From assembly GCA_003243445.1 (NCBI GenBank), contig QFQQ01000002.1, positions 1-64,000 on the forward strand: a stretch of 64,000 nt of DNA, written 5' to 3'. This document shows, one piece after another, positions 34,784 to 43,814 of this stretch (positions are counted from its first letter, which is position 1; each line of letters begins with the position of its first letter). Both the position numbers and the translations under genes were made by a program. The notes under the pieces are model-generated. The model saw only the letters and a program-made list of their open reading frames with translations, had not been told where the DNA came from and ran no database searches. This DNA is from Citrobacter freundii. GTDB taxonomy: Bacteria; Bacteroidota; Bacteroidia; Chitinophagales; Chitinophagaceae.

Positions 34784-34973
34784 GGAACACGAATCAGCAC
34801 GAATGCCGCGAATAGATACTCTCAGATTTGCGGATTTCAAGAACTGCCCGCCCCTCTTTACCAACGTCAGGTGTTTTTGCTTAAACTTTTCCGATCAATA
34901 CCTTTCAGTCAGATAGTTCAATATTCGCGATCATCCGTGATCATTCGCGAACGATTCGCGTTTATTCGCGGTG
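34784..34973. repeat. TTCGCG-word palindromic element N3-2
   Basis: The left arm 34784-34815 (CACGAATCAG, CACGAATGC, CGCGAATAG) pairs with the right arm 34924-34973 (ATTCGCGATC, GTGATCATTCGCG, ATTCGCGTTTATTCGCGGTG). The left arm starts just after the stop of the 111-aa gene. The right arm covers the dtd stop codon, so the last residues of Dtd (HRE) are encoded by the repeat. Confidence 0.7.
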
Positions 34974-35414
34974 TTGAGTGTCCATAAGGATCGTTACAGG
35001 CCCGTCATTCAACAACTCCACTTTCATGTCTGCGCCAAAACTTCCCGTTCCGATCTCTTTGCCGAGGTCAGCGGTCAACTGGCGGATCATGGATTCATAC
35101 AGCGGAATCGCATGATCAGGCTTGCTGGCCCTGATATAAGAAGGGCGATTGCCTTTTTTGGTGGAAGCATGCAACGTAAACTGGCTGATGAGTAGTATCT
35201 CCCCATTGATCTCCTTTACAGAACGGTTCATTACACCATTCTCATCGTTAAAGATCCTCAGATTAACCATTTTGGCACTCAGCCATTGGACATCTTCTTC
35301 CGTATCGGCGTCTTCTACACCAAGCAATATGAGTAAACCATCGCGGATGGATGATTTTTGAACTCCGTTAATTGTAACTCCGGCTTTTGTTACTCGTTGA
35401 ATAACTGCGCGCAT
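34962..35414 (-). CDS. dtd: D-aminoacyl-tRNA deacylase
   Basis: A 150-aa Dtd that removes D-amino acids (and glycine) from mischarged tRNA and so protects translation. The two defining motifs are present: LISQFTLHA (SQFTL, about residue 80) and NDGPVTILMDT near the end with the Gly-Pro pair that forms the cross-subunit active-site lid. ATG 35414 gives the family start MRAVIQRVTKAGVTI; the seven-residue extension is rejected. The length is normal. It is divergent from the arfB-like gene, with nonamer element N1-4 between. Its C-terminal residues lie in the repeat arm at 34924-34973. Confidence 0.95.
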   Translation of the reverse strand: MRAVIQRVTKAGVTINGVQKSSIRDGLLILLGVEDADTEEDVQWLSAKMVNLRIFNDENGVMNRSVKEINGEILLISQFTLHASTKKGNRPSYIRASKPDHAIPLYESMIRQLTADLGKEIGTGSFGADMKVELLNDGPVTILMDTQHRE

Positions 35415-35458
35415 GTACTTTTTTGTTAAAGTCAATTAAATTGTAAGGGCTTTATAAA

Positions 35459-35617
35459 GGTTCCAGGAGTTCCAGGGGTTCCAGAGGTTCCAGAGGTTCC
35501 AGAGGTTCCAGAGGTTAAAGACGCTGCAAATTGAAGAAACCTCTGGAACTTATGAAACCTCTGGAACCTCTGGACCCCCTGAACCCTATGGACCTATGGA
35601 ACTTACGAGACCTCTGG
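35459..35617. repeat. Nonamer palindromic element N1-4
   Basis: The left arm 35459-35515 has six or more TTCCAGAGG units, several identical in a row. The right arm 35536-35617 (CCTCTGGAA, CTTATGAAA variants) is longer and more degenerate. The loop includes GTTAAAGACGCTGC and TTGAAGAAACC. It lies between two divergent starts (dtd, arfB-like). Confidence 0.88.
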
Positions 35618-35637
35618 CTCCCAAACCAAACTTCGTT

Positions 35638-35645
35638 TATCTTTA
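35638..35645 (+). promoter_or_regulatory. Possible -7 box of the arfB-like gene
   Basis: TATCTTTA differs from TAnnTTTG only in the last base; 30 bp before ATG 35676. Confidence 0.4.
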
Positions 35646-35675
35646 CCCTTCAAAAATACACTCACTTCAGTGACC

Positions 35676-36074
35676 ATGATCGATCTTAAAAACGAAATTT
35701 CTTTTCAGACCACGCGTAGCGGAGGTAAGGGCGGGCAGAATGTGAACAAAGTAGAGACCGCTGTGATCGCTTCGTGGCAGGTAAGCGCGTCGTCATTGCT
35801 AAGTGATGAGCAGAAGGAGATCGTTTTGCAAAAACTATCGAACCGCATCACCGGTGATGGCTTTTTGCAGGTGAAAGCACAAACACACCGCACACAACTT
35901 TCGAATAAAGAAGAAGCCGTAGAAAAGATCAATGAGCTGGTGAAACAGGCGCTCACTAAAAAGAAAGCACGTATCGCCACCAAAGTGAGCAAGGCCGCGA
36001 AAGAGAGAAGAATTGAGTCTAAAAAAAGAAAAGCGGAGATAAAATCAGGAAGACAAAAGTTCAGAGATTTTTGA
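35676..36074 (+). CDS. arfB: ArfB-type peptidyl-tRNA hydrolase (release-factor-like)
   Basis: A 132-aa protein with the class I release factor catalytic loop SGGKGGQNVNKVET (GGQ near residues 21-23), which hydrolyses peptidyl-tRNA in stalled ribosomes that lack a stop codon. The C-terminal tail is very basic (TKKKARIATKVSKAAKERR, ending KSGRQKFRDF), as in ArfB/YaeJ, where it enters the empty mRNA channel. It lacks the codon-recognition domain of RF1/RF2. ATG 36676 is not used; the start is ATG 35676, with an in-frame GTG two codons earlier. The TGA stop runs into element H1-4. Confidence 0.88.
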   Translation: MIDLKNEISFQTTRSGGKGGQNVNKVETAVIASWQVSASSLLSDEQKEIVLQKLSNRITGDGFLQVKAQTHRTQLSNKEEAVEKINELVKQALTKKKARIATKVSKAAKERRIESKKRKAEIKSGRQKFRDF

Positions 36075-36083
36075 TCGCGGGGT

Positions 36084-36200
36084 ATCGATGGTCGATGTTC
36101 GATGTTCGACCTCACATCAGAAATATTCTAAGTAGACTGTGCGTTCCGGACTATAATATCTTTAGAGGTTTCGATCATCGACCATCCAACATCGATCATC
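36084..36200. repeat. Heptad palindromic element H1-4
   Basis: Left arm 36084-36110 (CGATGGT, CGATGTT, CGATGTT) and right arm 36171-36200 (CGATCAT, CGACCAT, CCAACAT, CGATCAT), loop about 60 bp. The loop holds TATCTTTA (36157-36164), a possible -7 box for the peroxidase gene. Confidence 0.83.
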
Positions 36201-36221
36201 CTCTTCTCAAATGACAAAATT

Positions 36222-37265
36222 TTGAAGAAAACCGTATCAGCCATATTATTGATCAGCACTGCCGTTGTACTGCTTTCGTATGCGCTGGGGTCGTGTAAGA
36301 AGAATGATAATCCGAATAACCTCAGCTTTCTTCAGCAAGAGATTCCGTCCGGTTTTCCTGAGCCTGTTTACCGTTTTGCAGATAATCCACTCACAAAGGA
36401 AGGTTTTAAACTCGGAAGAAAATTGTTTTATGACGGCCGGCTCTCGGTGGATGGCCTGCATCCATGCGCGTCATGTCATCAGCAGATCGCGGGATTTGGC
36501 ACGTATGAACATGACCGGAGTCACGGTGTTTACAGTTCGCATACGCTGCGTAATGCACCTGTGCTGTTCAATCTTGCCTGGCAGCAAACATTTCATTGGG
36601 ATGGCGAATTCAGCACGTTGTTTGCCGAAGCTGCGCAGCCCATTAACGGACATATTGAAATGGGTGAGACGTTCAACGGCGTGATCGGTAAACTGCAGAA
36701 AGATCCTGAATACCGGGCAATGTTCCGTAAGGTCTTCCGCACCGATTTTATCAATGCAGAAGATATGCTAAAAGCATTGGCGCAGTTCACCGGCTTTATG
36801 GTATCGGCAGATTCAAAATATGACCGGGTAAAAAGAGGTACTGATAATTTCACCGCGGCGGAGCAGGATGGCTACACCCTATTCCAGGCACATTGTGCCA
36901 GTTGCCACCCGGAACCGATGTTCACCGATTACAGTTTCCGTAATATTGGCCTGCCCATCGATCCAATGCTGAACGACTACGGTCGCATGCGGATCACCCG
37001 CCTTTCAGAAGATTCCCTCAAGTTCAAAGTGCCGACCCTCCGTAACGTTTACATTTCCTCCAACTATATGCACGACGGGCGCTTTGCTACTTTAGCCCAA
37101 TGCATCAATCACTACCGGACCAATGTGCAGCAAAGCCCCAGCCTCGATCCTTTGCTGAAAAACGGCATCACGCTTACCAATACGGAAGCGACCAATATCG
37201 GGCTGTTCCTCCGCACACTCACTGACTCATCGTTTCTCAAAGATCCGCGGTTCGCACAGCCGTAA
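36222..37265 (+). CDS. Dihaem cytochrome-c peroxidase family lipoprotein
   Basis: A 347-aa envelope protein with two haem c sites, CASCH at residues 82-86 and a second CASCH near 227. It matches the CcpA/MauG family: an N-terminal haem domain, then a C-terminal high-potential domain with an axial Met candidate (SNYMHDGRFATL). Members reduce H2O2 with electrons from small cytochromes or act in oxidative modification. The signal VLLSYALGSC has a lipobox, so it is likely anchored in the periplasm. The start is TTG 36222; a 4-codon ATG frame (36211-36225) overlaps it. One more T in the TTTT run would give an ATG start, so an indel is also possible. Confidence 0.88.
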   Translation: MKKTVSAILLISTAVVLLSYALGSCKKNDNPNNLSFLQQEIPSGFPEPVYRFADNPLTKEGFKLGRKLFYDGRLSVDGLHPCASCHQQIAGFGTYEHDRSHGVYSSHTLRNAPVLFNLAWQQTFHWDGEFSTLFAEAAQPINGHIEMGETFNGVIGKLQKDPEYRAMFRKVFRTDFINAEDMLKALAQFTGFMVSADSKYDRVKRGTDNFTAAEQDGYTLFQAHCASCHPEPMFTDYSFRNIGLPIDPMLNDYGRMRITRLSEDSLKFKVPTLRNVYISSNYMHDGRFATLAQCINHYRTNVQQSPSLDPLLKNGITLTNTEATNIGLFLRTLTDSSFLKDPRFAQP

Positions 37266-37267
37266 CA

Positions 37268-37515
37268 AGTTTCAGAGGTTTCAGAGGTTTAATAGGTTTC
37301 AGGGGTTCCAGAAGTTCCAGAGGTTCCAGAGGCTGCTACCGCGGTTTGCTTAGCCTGATATGATAGGATGGCTCAAAACATTTTACCTTTAAGTCAACGT
37401 GCTACTACGAGATGCTTTTCAAACTGCGGTAGCAGCCTCTGGAACTTCTGAAACCCCTGAAACCTCTGAAACTCCTGAAACCTTTGGAACCTCTGACTGG
37501 AACCTTTGAAACCTT
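37268..37515. repeat. Nonamer palindromic element N1-5 in the 319-bp gap
   Basis: The left arm 37268-37334 begins 2 bp after a stop codon (TTTCAGAGG and TTCCAGAGG units); the right arm lies at about 37421-37515. The loop ends form a stem: CCAGAGGCTGCTACCGCGG (37325-37343) against a copy at 37423-37442. TTTCAG variants appear in both arms. No gene lies in 37266-37584. Confidence 0.87.
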
Positions 37516-37584
37516 TCCCTCCCCCACTCAATAATTCCCAAAATTCCCCGTTACTTTGTTCTTTCGTACAACTAAATCAATCTT

Positions 37585-39096
37585 TTGAGCGGCATTAAAA
37601 AACTGGCAGGGCAAACTCTTTGGTATGGCATTCCGACGATCGCCAGTCGTTTTCTCGGCTACCTGATGAACCTGTCATTGCCGCTGCTGTTTGCGCAGCC
37701 GGCCAGTACTGCTGATCTGACCCAGGTATATGCGATCATTCCTTTCCTGAATATTCTTTTTACTTATGGACTGGAAACAGCTTATTTCCGTTTCTCCCAG
37801 GAAGGTGATCAGAAGAAATTGTACAATACCCTTTCGGTTTCGCTGATCGTATCGACCATTCTTTTCACGATCATACTGTTGCTCTTCCGTGATACGATCG
37901 CCGGTTGGGCCAACCTGGAAAAACATCCGGAGTATATCACCTGGATGGCTGCCATTATCTTTTTTGATGCGATCTCAACACTTGCTTTTGCCCGTCTCCG
38001 CCAGGAGAACAGACCTAAACGCTATGCTTTTGCCCGTATCGCAGGTGTGGTGATGAATATTGCAGTGGTGGTGCTTTTCCTGGGTATCATTCCAAAATAT
38101 GTGCAACAGAACCAACACAGTTTTCTCGGCACATTCTATAATAAGAACATTGGGATCGGTTATTACCTGATCGGCAATCTCTGCGGAAGCATTCTCACTT
38201 TCTTGGTATTAAGAAAAGAATTTGCACAGATCCGTTTCAACTTTGATGCGGCACTCTGGAAAAAAGTGATGCATTACTCCTACCCGCTGGTGATCGTGGG
38301 TATGGGAGGTATGGTAAATGATATGCTGAGCCGCCTGATCTACCAGCACGTGGTTGATCTGCCGGAGCATGAAGCAAAAACACAGCTTGGTATTTTCGGA
38401 AATATCTATCGCCTTGCGGTGCTGATCACGATCATGATCCAGGCATTCCGGATGGCAGCCGAGCCCTTTTTCTTCAGCCGCGCAAAAGAAGAAAATCCGC
38501 AACGGGTTTACGCACGCGTAATGAAATTCTTCGTGATCGCCTGCTGCTTTATGTTCTTATTCATCAGCCTGTATATCGATGTGTTCGCCTGGTTCTTCGA
38601 AGCCATTCATAAACCAGCCTGGATCGAGGGACTGAATATTGTTCCATTGCTTGCATTGGGTAATATTTTCCTGGGGATCTATTATAACCTGAGTATCTGG
38701 TACAAACTTTCCAACAAGAACATGAGCGGAGCGGCCATCACCCTTGCCGGCGCGGTATTGACGATCATTCTCAATATCCTGCTTATTCCGCGTTTTCACT
38801 ATCTCGGTGCCGCGATCGCCACTTTCAGCTGTTACCTGTTCATGATGATCGTCAGCTATGTAATGGGACAAAAACACTACCCCGTTCCTTACACGCGCAA
38901 AAAACTGATCGCCTATATCGTGATCGTGGTACTGATCTATCTCCTCCATATCGGCCTTACCGCACTCTGGCCGAACCGCTGGTTCAATCTCGGAACCGCC
39001 ACCTTGTTATTCGCGGCCTTTACCTGGTTTATTTCAAGAGTGGAGCAGAAGGAACTGAGGAATTTGCCGGTGGTTGGGAAGTTGCTTTACAGATGA
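37585..39096 (+). CDS. Polysaccharide/lipid-linked oligosaccharide flippase (MOP superfamily)
   Basis: A 503-aa membrane protein with about 14 hydrophobic segments, of the polysaccharide-export (Wzx-like, MOP/MATE) type. It begins SGIKKLAGQTLWYGIPTIASRFLGYLMNLSLP, a family start, and includes ETAYFRFSQEGD and PLLALGNIFLGIYYNLSIWYKLS. Such proteins flip lipid-linked sugar units across the inner membrane. No glycosyltransferase lies near, so the pathway cannot be named. The start is TTG 37585, the first in-frame initiator giving this N-terminus. TTACTTTG at 37551-37558 is a possible promoter. Its TGA is followed at once by the triple palindrome. Confidence 0.87.
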   Translation: MSGIKKLAGQTLWYGIPTIASRFLGYLMNLSLPLLFAQPASTADLTQVYAIIPFLNILFTYGLETAYFRFSQEGDQKKLYNTLSVSLIVSTILFTIILLLFRDTIAGWANLEKHPEYITWMAAIIFFDAISTLAFARLRQENRPKRYAFARIAGVVMNIAVVVLFLGIIPKYVQQNQHSFLGTFYNKNIGIGYYLIGNLCGSILTFLVLRKEFAQIRFNFDAALWKKVMHYSYPLVIVGMGGMVNDMLSRLIYQHVVDLPEHEAKTQLGIFGNIYRLAVLITIMIQAFRMAAEPFFFSRAKEENPQRVYARVMKFFVIACCFMFLFISLYIDVFAWFFEAIHKPAWIEGLNIVPLLALGNIFLGIYYNLSIWYKLSNKNMSGAAITLAGAVLTIILNILLIPRFHYLGAAIATFSCYLFMMIVSYVMGQKHYPVPYTRKKLIAYIVIVVLIYLLHIGLTALWPNRWFNLGTATLLFAAFTWFISRVEQKELRNLPVVGKLLYR

Positions 39097-39102
39097 GTTT
39101 GG

Positions 39103-39466
39103 GTCGTTGTTCGTTGTCGGTTGACCGTTGTCCGGGGATGGCAAATTTCGGTGGCTTGGATTTTCTTTAATTGGAAGCGCTGCCTGAACGGGGATTTATT
39201 GGATTATTGGGATCAGGAGGATCAGCGTCCGATAAATCAAGCAAGTCATTTTTTTAATCGACCATATCTCAAAAATCCACTTTCCCTAAAAACGAAAAGT
39301 GGATTTTTGAGATAAACCCTTCTTTGAAACCGCACCAACTTCACCTATTGGACACTAATCCTCCTGATCCCAATAATCCAATAAATCCCCGTTCAGGCAG
39401 CGTCACGATTAAAAAAAAATCCAATTCACTGCACTTTGCCATCCCCGGACAACGGACAACGCTCCC
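39103..39466. repeat. Triple nested palindrome (GTTGTCC and GGATTATTG words)
   Basis: Three nested inverted repeats fill the 372-bp gap. The outer arms have heptads like CGTTGTC and pair perfectly over 21 bp (39125-39145 / 39435-39455). The middle arms are a perfect 45-bp inverted repeat (39178-39222 / 39358-39402) built from nonamers such as GGATTATTG. The inner arms pair perfectly over 19 bp (39265-39283 / 39296-39314). No gene is seen inside. Confidence 0.9.
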
Positions 39467-39468
39467 GC

Positions 39469-40113
39469 TTAAAACATCTTCACAAACGGATTATTCATCT
39501 TTTCCAGCCCTATCGTCGTCACCGGGCCATGCCCTGAATACACTTTTGTATCGTCGGGCAGCGTGAAGAATTTGGTCTGGATGCTGTTGATCAGCGTGGC
39601 AAAATCTCCGCCCGGGAGATCGGTGCGGCCGATACTGCCGTTGAAAAGCACGTCGCCGCCGATAATAAAATTACCTGCCTCATAGTAATAGGCGAGGCTG
39701 CCGGGGGAATGCCCCGGAACAAAAAAGGTATCGAGCCGCTCTTCGCCGATAAAAATGGGTCGATCTTCGGGGATAAAACGGTATTCTCCTTCGTAATGAT
39801 CAAACGGTACCCCCCAGCGTTCGGCAGACTGGGGCACGCGCTCAAGCACCGGCTTCTCCTTTTCGTGAATATGCGGGATCAGTCCCCAGGTTTCAAATAT
39901 GAATTTGTTGCCGAATACGTGATCAAGATGACCATGTGTATTGAGCAGCAAAACCGGTCTTAACCCCAGTTCCGTAATTACTTTTTTCAATATCTCCCGC
40001 TCCTCCGGAAAATAACATCCCGGATCTATAATGCAGCAGTCGAGCGATGCGTTATACAGGAGGTAGGTATTTTCCTGGAGGGGGCTAAAAGTGAATGTCT
40101 TAACAGTTAACAT
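39469..40113 (-). CDS. MBL-fold metal-dependent hydrolase (glyoxalase II-like)
   Basis: A 214-aa metallo-beta-lactamase-fold hydrolase. The binuclear metal motif is NTHGHLDH (about residues 58-65), the third His is in VPGHSPGS, the bridging Asp in IIGGDVLF, and the last His in YSGHGPVT. This is the pattern of the glyoxalase II/YcbL group, which hydrolyse thioesters such as S-lactoylglutathione or related thiols. Bacteroidota generally lack glutathione, so the natural substrate is open. A promoter at 40187-40194 precedes it. The gene ends 3 bp after the triple palindrome. Confidence 0.9.
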   Translation of the reverse strand: MLTVKTFTFSPLQENTYLLYNASLDCCIIDPGCYFPEEREILKKVITELGLRPVLLLNTHGHLDHVFGNKFIFETWGLIPHIHEKEKPVLERVPQSAERWGVPFDHYEGEYRFIPEDRPIFIGEERLDTFFVPGHSPGSLAYYYEAGNFIIGGDVLFNGSIGRTDLPGGDFATLINSIQTKFFTLPDDTKVYSGHGPVTTIGLEKMNNPFVKMF

Positions 40114-40186
40114 GATCGGTTTTTCGTATTTTTAAAAATGGGGCTGAATCCGGTAAATTTGTAACCTGACGGCCACAATAAAAACG

Positions 40187-40194
40187 CAAAGGTA
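40187..40194 (-). promoter_or_regulatory. Promoter -7 box of the MBL hydrolase gene
   Basis: Minus-strand TACCTTTG, exact TAnnTTTG; leader about 65-70 nt to ATG 40113. Confidence 0.5.
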
Positions 40195-40226
40195 AAACAC
40201 CGGGTTTTAAGATCTGAATGTGCATT

Positions 40227-40234
40227 TACTTTTG
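40227..40234 (+). promoter_or_regulatory. Promoter -7 box of the 1131-aa envelope protein gene
   Basis: TACTTTTG, exact TAnnTTTG on the plus strand, about 165 nt before the preferred ATG 40404. Another candidate, TAAATTTG, is at 40154-40161. The two divergent promoters lie within 50 bp. Confidence 0.45.
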
Positions 40235-40403
40235 ATCCGCATCCGCACCGGGCAACATGCCGCAGGAAAACAGCGATTAAAGAATAAGAAATAACAGAAA
40301 CGATATGCACCCATTCGAATTCCGGCATCACCGCAATAACTCAACCAAGGAAAACCGGGAGAAGACGAATATCGGAGGCTTTTTAAAAAATAAACATTCC
40401 CTG

Positions 40404-43400
40404 ATGAATAGCAAAATGAAGGCTTTGGTAACCTGCATCCTCGTATGTGCAGGCGTGGCATCTTACGCGCAGGTAGGTACAGTAGAATTTGGCAAAAACC
40501 GCGTCCAATACCAGAAATTCAAATGGAGATATTATCAGACAACCAATTTTAACACTTATTTCAGCCAGGACGGTCTGGGCCTTGGAAAATATGTCGCACA
40601 GATCGCGGAAACAGAATTGCCACAACTTGAAGAGTTCGTTGAATACGGATTGCAACGCCGTACCAACGTGGTGGTGTATAACAATTTCGACGAAATGCAG
40701 CAGTCCAATATCGGTCTCGGTATCGACTGGCAGAATACGGGCGGCGTGACAAAACTGGTCAATAACAAAATGATCGTTTTTTTCGATGGAAATCATGATA
40801 ATCTCCGCCGCCAGATCAGACAGGGAATAGCGCGTGTGCTCGTAGAGAATATCCTGTTTGGAGACGATCTCGGTGAGATGGCCGCCAATCAGGCACTTCT
40901 GGATCTCCCTAAATGGCTCACTGATGGTTATATCGAATACGCCGCCGAGAACTGGAGCCCTGCCCTGGATGATGATCTCCGCTCTACCATGCTCGCCGGC
41001 AAATACACCAGTTTTTATCATTTTGCATTTGAAAAACCAAATCTCGCCGGACACTCCTTCTGGAAATACCTGGCTGACAGATACGGCAAGAACAAAGTCA
41101 CCTATTTTCTTTACCTCAGCCGGATCTATCGCAACCTGAACAACGCTTCAGAAAAAGTAACCAAAAAGAAATTCAAAGACCTGCTGAAAGACTTTATGGT
41201 AGAAGTGCCACAGCAGTATTACAAAGACATACGCAGCAGGAAAAACGCTCCCAAAGGTCAGCTTGGCGTGAGTGAAATCGTTGGTAAAAAAGATTATATC
41301 CGTTTCAACGCCAACCCAAATCCAAAAAGTTTTACTTACGGAGTAGTTGAATATAAACAAGGCGTTTATACGGTTGTACTGAATGAGAACTTTGTGAACC
41401 GCCGCGTTCTTCTTCGTTTTGGTCATCGCTCAAGAGAAGATGAGAAAAACCCTAACTATCCGATCCTGGCATGGGATGGAAAAGGCACCAGGCTGCTGGT
41501 GATCTACAGCCAGTATGGCAAACCAAAGATGTTTGTGTATGACGCGTTGAACAGGATCAAGCTGTTCAAACAGGACCTGCCGATGTTCAACCAGATCCAG
41601 GATGCGAAGTTCATGCTGGACAATAACACGCTCTTATTAAGCGCTACCCGCAGCGGTCAGACAGATATTTACACCTACAAGATCGATAAGCAATCGTATG
41701 ACCAGATCACCAATGATGTTTGGGATGATCTCGATCCTTCGTTTGTCGCATTCCCGAATAAAACCGGTATCATCTATGCAAGTAACCGGCCTTCGGCAAG
41801 TGCTGTATCGCATGATGATTCTTTACCGGCTAAGCACTACAATATCTTCCTTGTTGACAACTGGAATAAATCTGATTTCAAACAGATTTCACAACTGACA
41901 GCGCTGAAGTTTGGAAACGCGCGTTTCCCTTCTCAATACAATACTTCCCACTTCACATTCGTAAGTGATGAGAATGGTATCAATAACCGTTATGCAGGCT
42001 TCTTCCGCACGGAGCGCGCCGGATTGGATACGCTTGTATTCATCGGCGATGAAGTTGTCCGCAACCCTTCGTTAAAAGATGTGGACAGCCTGCTGAAAGA
42101 ATGGGATAAGACTGATATCGACTCAGTTGGTTTTGTATCGATCACCAACGATTCATCGTACGTATTCCCGCTCACTAACTATCAGAGCAGCCTGCTCGAA
42201 ACCAGGACAGCCGGAGATGCACAGCAGATCAGTGAAGTAGTGAAACTGGGTGATGCGAAATTGCTCTATCGCCTTCGCGTGGATGAAAATGCATTGCGCC
42301 GCCGCAATGTGAGAGCACAGCCGACAGAGTATATGAAGCAGATCATGGATGAGGATAAGCGGCTGAAGAACAAAACTGCTCCATCCCAGGCAAAGCCGCA
42401 GGACAATGAGCAAAAGCAAATGGACTTCTTTCAAAGCGAATTTGACAACGAGAAAAAAGATACCACACAACTGGGCAAAGTGATCGAAGCTGCGCCGGTT
42501 GCACAACCTACTGTTCTTGGTAAAGCAAGATTGTTTGAATACAGGCCAAGGAAATTCTTCGCTGATTACGCGGTTGTTGGTTTCAACAACTCTGTACTTC
42601 CGATCAACAAATTCCAGCCATACCAATATGGAGCGGGGCCGATCAATCTTTCCAACGGAAACGACTTCAATGGTCTGATCCGGCTGGGGACATCTGATCT
42701 GATGGAAGACATAAAATTCACCGGAGGTCTCCGTATTGCGCCAAACCTGCGCGACAATGATGTACTGTTTGAATTCTATAACATGCGCCGACGCCTGGAC
42801 TGGGGACTGACCTATTACCGCAGTTCCGCAACCGGTATTGTAATATCCAATGAAGGACAGGCGGATCCAAGGCAGCTGATGGCTTATGATGGTAAAAACT
42901 TCTCTAACTATTACCTGTTGCGTCTCCGCTATCCGTTTGATAAAACAAAGAGTCTTCGTGCAACGATCGGTCCACGCTTCGACCGCGGTGTGATCTATGC
43001 AATTGACCCGACCACATCAAAACTCGGCGATGTAAAATCAACTTATGGACAGTTAAGCCTTGAATATATCTATGATGATGCAGTAACCCCTGCAACGAAT
43101 ATCTGGCATGGACTGCGCTACCGGATCTATGGAGATTGGTTTATGCAGATGAGCAAGCAGACTGCTTTGCAGTTACAACAGGATCAGGGTAAGACAATGT
43201 TCAACGTGGGATTTGATGCCCGTCATTACCTGCCGTTGTACCGAAACCTGATCTGGGCTGTCCGTGCAGCCGGTGATTTCTCTTTCGGAGATCAGCAGGT
43301 GGTATATTATCTCGGCGGTGTTGACAACTGGTTCAGTCCGAAGTTCACCGAAAATAATACACCAACGAAGAATTACACTTATCAGTCACTCGCTGTTAAC

Positions 43401-43799
43401 ATGCGCGGTTTCCGTCAGAACATTGCGAACGGCAACAACGCCGTTGTGATGAACAGCGAGATCCGTCTGCCGGTATTCACTACTTTCTTTAATAAACCGA
43501 TCAACAATGCGTTCCTCCGCAACTTCCAGCTTGTACAGTTTATCGACTTTGGTACAGCCTGGGAAGGAAGTGTAAGCAATATCAAAAGACCGCAGAATCT
43601 TTATTCAGATCCTAACAATGCAAATGCACCAATGGTCCGCTTCAAAGCGGGCGGTGTCGGTCCATTCGCCGGTGGCTATGGTTTTGGCGCACGCAGCACA
43701 TTGCTTGGCTATTTCCTCCGCGTAGATGCGGCATGGGAGATGAATGGAGTGTTTAGGAATAAACCGATGTGGTATTTTGCGATGGGGGTGGATTTCTAG
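40404..43799 (+). CDS. Envelope protein with peptidase-MA-like, WD40-like beta-propeller and outer-membrane-like parts
   Basis: An 1131-aa exported protein typical of Bacteroidota and often annotated as translocation protein TolB-like. The signal peptide MKALVTCILVCAGVASYAQ follows ATG 40404 (ATG 40416 also possible); the 33-codon extension to 40305 is rejected. Residues about 60-290 resemble a peptidase-MA-like domain, though the place of the zinc motif is degenerate (VENILFGDDLGE). Next comes a PD40 beta-propeller (DLDPSFVAFPNKTGIIYASNR). The C-terminal 400 residues (MRRRLDWGLTYYRSSA, ending KPMWYFAMGVDF with a terminal Phe) look like an outer-membrane beta-barrel. It may link a periplasmic sensor or chaperone part to the outer membrane. 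Function unproven. The stop is TAG. Confidence 0.75.
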   Translation: MNSKMKALVTCILVCAGVASYAQVGTVEFGKNRVQYQKFKWRYYQTTNFNTYFSQDGLGLGKYVAQIAETELPQLEEFVEYGLQRRTNVVVYNNFDEMQQSNIGLGIDWQNTGGVTKLVNNKMIVFFDGNHDNLRRQIRQGIARVLVENILFGDDLGEMAANQALLDLPKWLTDGYIEYAAENWSPALDDDLRSTMLAGKYTSFYHFAFEKPNLAGHSFWKYLADRYGKNKVTYFLYLSRIYRNLNNASEKVTKKKFKDLLKDFMVEVPQQYYKDIRSRKNAPKGQLGVSEIVGKKDYIRFNANPNPKSFTYGVVEYKQGVYTVVLNENFVNRRVLLRFGHRSREDEKNPNYPILAWDGKGTRLLVIYSQYGKPKMFVYDALNRIKLFKQDLPMFNQIQDAKFMLDNNTLLLSATRSGQTDIYTYKIDKQSYDQITNDVWDDLDPSFVAFPNKTGIIYASNRPSASAVSHDDSLPAKHYNIFLVDNWNKSDFKQISQLTALKFGNARFPSQYNTSHFTFVSDENGINNRYAGFFRTERAGLDTLVFIGDEVVRNPSLKDVDSLLKEWDKTDIDSVGFVSITNDSSYVFPLTNYQSSLLETRTAGDAQQISEVVKLGDAKLLYRLRVDENALRRRNVRAQPTEYMKQIMDEDKRLKNKTAPSQAKPQDNEQKQMDFFQSEFDNEKKDTTQLGKVIEAAPVAQPTVLGKARLFEYRPRKFFADYAVVGFNNSVLPINKFQPYQYGAGPINLSNGNDFNGLIRLGTSDLMEDIKFTGGLRIAPNLRDNDVLFEFYNMRRRLDWGLTYYRSSATGIVISNEGQADPRQLMAYDGKNFSNYYLLRLRYPFDKTKSLRATIGPRFDRGVIYAIDPTTSKLGDVKSTYGQLSLEYIYDDAVTPATNIWHGLRYRIYGDWFMQMSKQTALQLQQDQGKTMFNVGFDARHYLPLYRNLIWAVRAAGDFSFGDQQVVYYLGGVDNWFSPKFTENNTPTKNYTYQSLAVNMRGFRQNIANGNNAVVMNSEIRLPVFTTFFNKPINNAFLRNFQLVQFIDFGTAWEGSVSNIKRPQNLYSDPNNANAPMVRFKAGGVGPFAGGYGFGARSTLLGYFLRVDAAWEMNGVFRNKPMWYFAMGVDF

Positions 43800-43814
43800 C
43801 GAGAAGAAGTTGAT

